From Spirochaetia bacterium (GTDB lineage Bacteria > Spirochaetota > UBA12135), in contig DNNS01000685.1 of NCBI GenBank assembly GCA_003497555.1, forward strand, positions 1-7,790: a DNA stretch of 7,790 nt. The letters are read 5' to 3'. The position numbers and the translations under genes are program-made. The first letter of the stretch is position 1; each line of letters starts with the position of its first letter. Positions 6,342-7,790 of the stretch are shown here, piece by piece. Below the pieces are notes generated by a model. The model saw only the letters and a program-made list of their open reading frames with translations, did not search any database and was not told where the DNA came from.

Positions 6342-7695
6342 CGTTATTATTGCCGGGGCGGGTATTGCCGGAAGCGCCTGCGCTTTAAAAATCTCCCAGG
6401 CCGGATTTACCACAGCCCTGCTTGATCTGAAATCCCTGTCTGATATCGGGGGCAACTGGAGCGTTTCCTTTGTAAAAAGCGCTTTAAGCTATCTTGGCCT
6501 TAAAATCCCCGATGCCAAAACCATAATCGAACAGGCAGATGAAACTGTTTTTTATGCAGGCGATTTAAGTGTCAGTCTGTGCATAAAAAACTTAAATCCC
6601 CATATGATTACACTGAAGCATGCGGAATTAAACCGTTATCTGCTTAAAAACGCTCTTGAACGGGGAGTAATATTTTTTCCGGAGTGCGAAGCTGTAAAAC
6701 CTGTACTGGAAAATAACCGCTGCATCGGCCTGGCGGCAGAAAAAAAAAATCTCTTTTTAAAAAGCAGTCTGCGTCTGCATGCCAAAATTATAATCGACTG
6801 TACAGGTACCGCCGGGGTACTGCGTAAAAATCTGCCCCCGGAAACCGGAATTGAAACCGGCATTGAGCTTAAACATTATGCTTCCGCCTGGGAAGAAACC
6901 TGGAGCATTAAACCCGGAGGACCGTGGAATTTAATAAACAATCAGCAGGCCAGACCCGGTGTTTGTTATACGCGTCTCGGCAAGTACCACGGTTTCAGTT
7001 CATATTTTTTGCGTCACACCGGCGAATTCCGTATTATTTACGGGGCCGGAGCTGATGACAACGCTTTTACCCGCTGCCGGAATTTTACCGACCGTACTGC
7101 CGGGCTTGCCAAACGGCTTGCCTCCGGAGGAAATATTATTCCCATCAGACGAAGTCTCGATCAACTTTGCACTAATGGGTTTTTAGCTGTTGGTAATGCC
7201 GCCTGCCAGGTAATCCCGACCATGGGAAGCGGAGTGGAAGCATCACTGCAGGCTGCAGCAATTGCCTCCAGTTCGGTAATCGGAGCTCTAAACAACCATG
7301 ATTTTTCCACAGCCGGATTATGGACATATTCAGCCAAATACCAGAAAAAACTCGGCGCCATATTGGCCAGTTATGATATTGTCAGGCTTTATCTGCAAAA
7401 ATTGTCAATGGAAGATTTTGATCAGGTTTTAAAAAGCGGATTAATAAACAGCCGGGATTTTGCCGGAACTTATTCCACCAGTGATATAACCCGTAATTTA
7501 GCCCAGATTATCGAAAAAATCAGAAAAGCTCTTTCTTCACCCAAAATTATTCCCATGCTGCTGCGTCTGGAAAAAGCCCTGTATGCTTCACAGCGCGTGC
7601 TGGATCATTACCGTACTTACCCTGAATTATACAACGCCTCAAAACTCGAATCCTGGAAAAAACGTACAGAAAAATTTTTTAATGCTTCTTATTAA
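6331..7695 (+). CDS. FAD-dependent oxidoreductase of the geranylgeranyl-reductase type
   Basis: A 454-residue flavoprotein. The N-terminal Rossmann motif is DVIIAGAGIAGSACAL (4-19, Gly9, Gly11, Gly14) with Asp32 at the end of strand 2. IIIDCTG (153-159) is the second dinucleotide motif. GFLAVGNAACQVIPTMGSG (283-301) matches the family's flavin-phosphate motif, usually written VGDAA..V.P..G.G, with Asn289 replacing the common Asp. The C-terminal 120 residues are helical and charged. Members reduce isoprenoid double bonds or oxidise other hydrophobic substrates; the substrate here cannot be read. The start is GTG at 6331, chosen because it gives the Rossmann motif at the proper distance and has GGAG (6317-6320) 10 bases upstream; it overlaps the hydrolase gene by 11 bases. 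It is the last gene of the operon. A halogenase or lycopene-cyclase-like role is a less likely alternative. Confidence 0.85.
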   Translation: MKYDVIIAGAGIAGSACALKISQAGFTTALLDLKSLSDIGGNWSVSFVKSALSYLGLKIPDAKTIIEQADETVFYAGDLSVSLCIKNLNPHMITLKHAELNRYLLKNALERGVIFFPECEAVKPVLENNRCIGLAAEKKNLFLKSSLRLHAKIIIDCTGTAGVLRKNLPPETGIETGIELKHYASAWEETWSIKPGGPWNLINNQQARPGVCYTRLGKYHGFSSYFLRHTGEFRIIYGAGADDNAFTRCRNFTDRTAGLAKRLASGGNIIPIRRSLDQLCTNGFLAVGNAACQVIPTMGSGVEASLQAAAIASSSVIGALNNHDFSTAGLWTYSAKYQKKLGAILASYDIVRLYLQKLSMEDFDQVLKSGLINSRDFAGTYSTSDITRNLAQIIEKIRKALSSPKIIPMLLRLEKALYASQRVLDHYRTYPELYNASKLESWKKRTEKFFNASY

Positions 7696-7713
7696 TTTTA
7701 AACTGTATTTTTA

Positions 7714-7754
7714 AGGGAGTCGTCGTCCAGAGGGACACCCGAAACCATGAAAAT
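7714..7754 (+). repeat. Right copy of the inverted pair of hairpin-containing repeats
   Basis: AGGGAGTCGTC (7714-7724) and ACACCCGAAACCATGAAAAT (7735-7754) match the left copy on the opposite strand, with one difference in 31 positions. Between them lies GTCCAGAGGG; with the following AC it folds as GTCC-AGAG-GGAC (7725-7736). It begins 19 bases after the last stop codon of the operon, so it could act at the 3' end of the operon transcript or belong to a downstream element cut by the window edge. Confidence 0.75.
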
Positions 7755-7762
7755 GTTTCATG
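7746..7762 (+). repeat. Perfect inverted repeat inside and beyond the right repeat copy
   Basis: CATGAAA (7746-7752) and TTTCATG (7756-7762) are exact inverted copies around ATG. In RNA this would be a 7-bp hairpin with a 3-base loop, or a 7-bp stem with a slightly different register and GAAA loop. No T-run follows, so it is not a classical terminator. Confidence 0.65.
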
Positions 7763-7784
7763 TTGACCCGCAAGGACATGTTGA
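7759..7784 (+). repeat. Direct repeat of CATGTTGA at the right edge
   Basis: CATGTTGA occurs at 7759-7766 and 7777-7784, an 18-base period. The same octamer is at 63-70 near the left edge. CATGT and ACATG at 7759-7763 and 7776-7780 can also pair as a stem. The sequence may be the start of a longer repeat tract cut off by the window. No gene is recognisable in 7696-7790: an ATG at 7747 opens a frame to the window edge (15 codons), but its upstream AGAGGG is 12 bases away. Confidence 0.45.
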
Positions 7785-7790
7785 TATTAT

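Noticed and set aside
7696..7713. Intrinsic terminator directly after the last gene
   Set aside because: The bases are AT-rich but have no GC-rich stem followed by a T-run; the nearest hairpins belong to the repeat further right and also lack a T-run.
1..7790. CRISPR array, tRNA, rRNA or insertion sequence
   Set aside because: No regularly spaced repeats with unique spacers, no tRNA- or rRNA-like sequence, and no transposase gene were seen in the window.

Overview
The window looks like a compact, Gram-negative-type bacterial operon with moderate-to-low GC, many A and T runs, and frequent Phe, Lys and Ile codons. Strong Shine-Dalgarno sites and sigma70-like promoters argue against Bacteroidota. 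A putative exported outer-membrane-like protein and a sigma54 activator suggest a diderm. A spirochaete (Treponema-like) is my best guess, from the overall protein flavour and the linkage of a GH130 phosphorylase with an NtrY/NtrX-type pair. This is an inference of low to moderate confidence, because no phylogenetic marker is present.

Layout. Positions 1-341 hold the left edge: a probable leftward promoter (about 98-126), the possible first codons of a leftward gene (74 down to 1), and an AT-rich spacer. A rightward promoter (about 274-302) and a strong ribosome binding site (330-334) follow. Six genes then run on the plus strand from 342 to 7695, with junctions of -13, +8, -4, -4, +1 and -11 bases, so they are very probably one transcription unit. 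In order they are: (1) a GH130 phosphorylase resembling 4-O-beta-mannosyl-glucose phosphorylase; (2) an exported coiled-coil protein with a possible beta-barrel; (3) a small exported or membrane-anchored protein that resembles DUF4390; (4) an NtrY-like membrane histidine kinase; (5) an NtrC-family sigma54-dependent response regulator; (6) a membrane-anchored alpha/beta hydrolase of the Est30/carboxylesterase type; (7695 ends) an FAD-dependent oxidoreductase of the geranylgeranyl-reductase type. That is seven genes counting the oxidoreductase.

How they may work together. The kinase and regulator overlap by ATGA and form a cognate pair. The DUF4390-like gene directly upstream recalls the DUF4390-NtrY-NtrX order known from Betaproteobacteria. 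Three to four products are predicted to be in or attached to the envelope, so an envelope-related signalling cluster is plausible. The phosphorylase is cytoplasmic and has none of its usual mannan-degradation partners here.

Most unusual feature. The two window edges carry the same interrupted motif in opposite orientations (minus strand 42-85; plus strand 7714-7754). It has an 11-base block and a 20-base block (30 of 31 positions identical) around a variable insert. The insert can form a short hairpin in both copies, with paired base changes. This looks like a dispersed, structured repeat or RNA element, and I do not recognise it as a named family.
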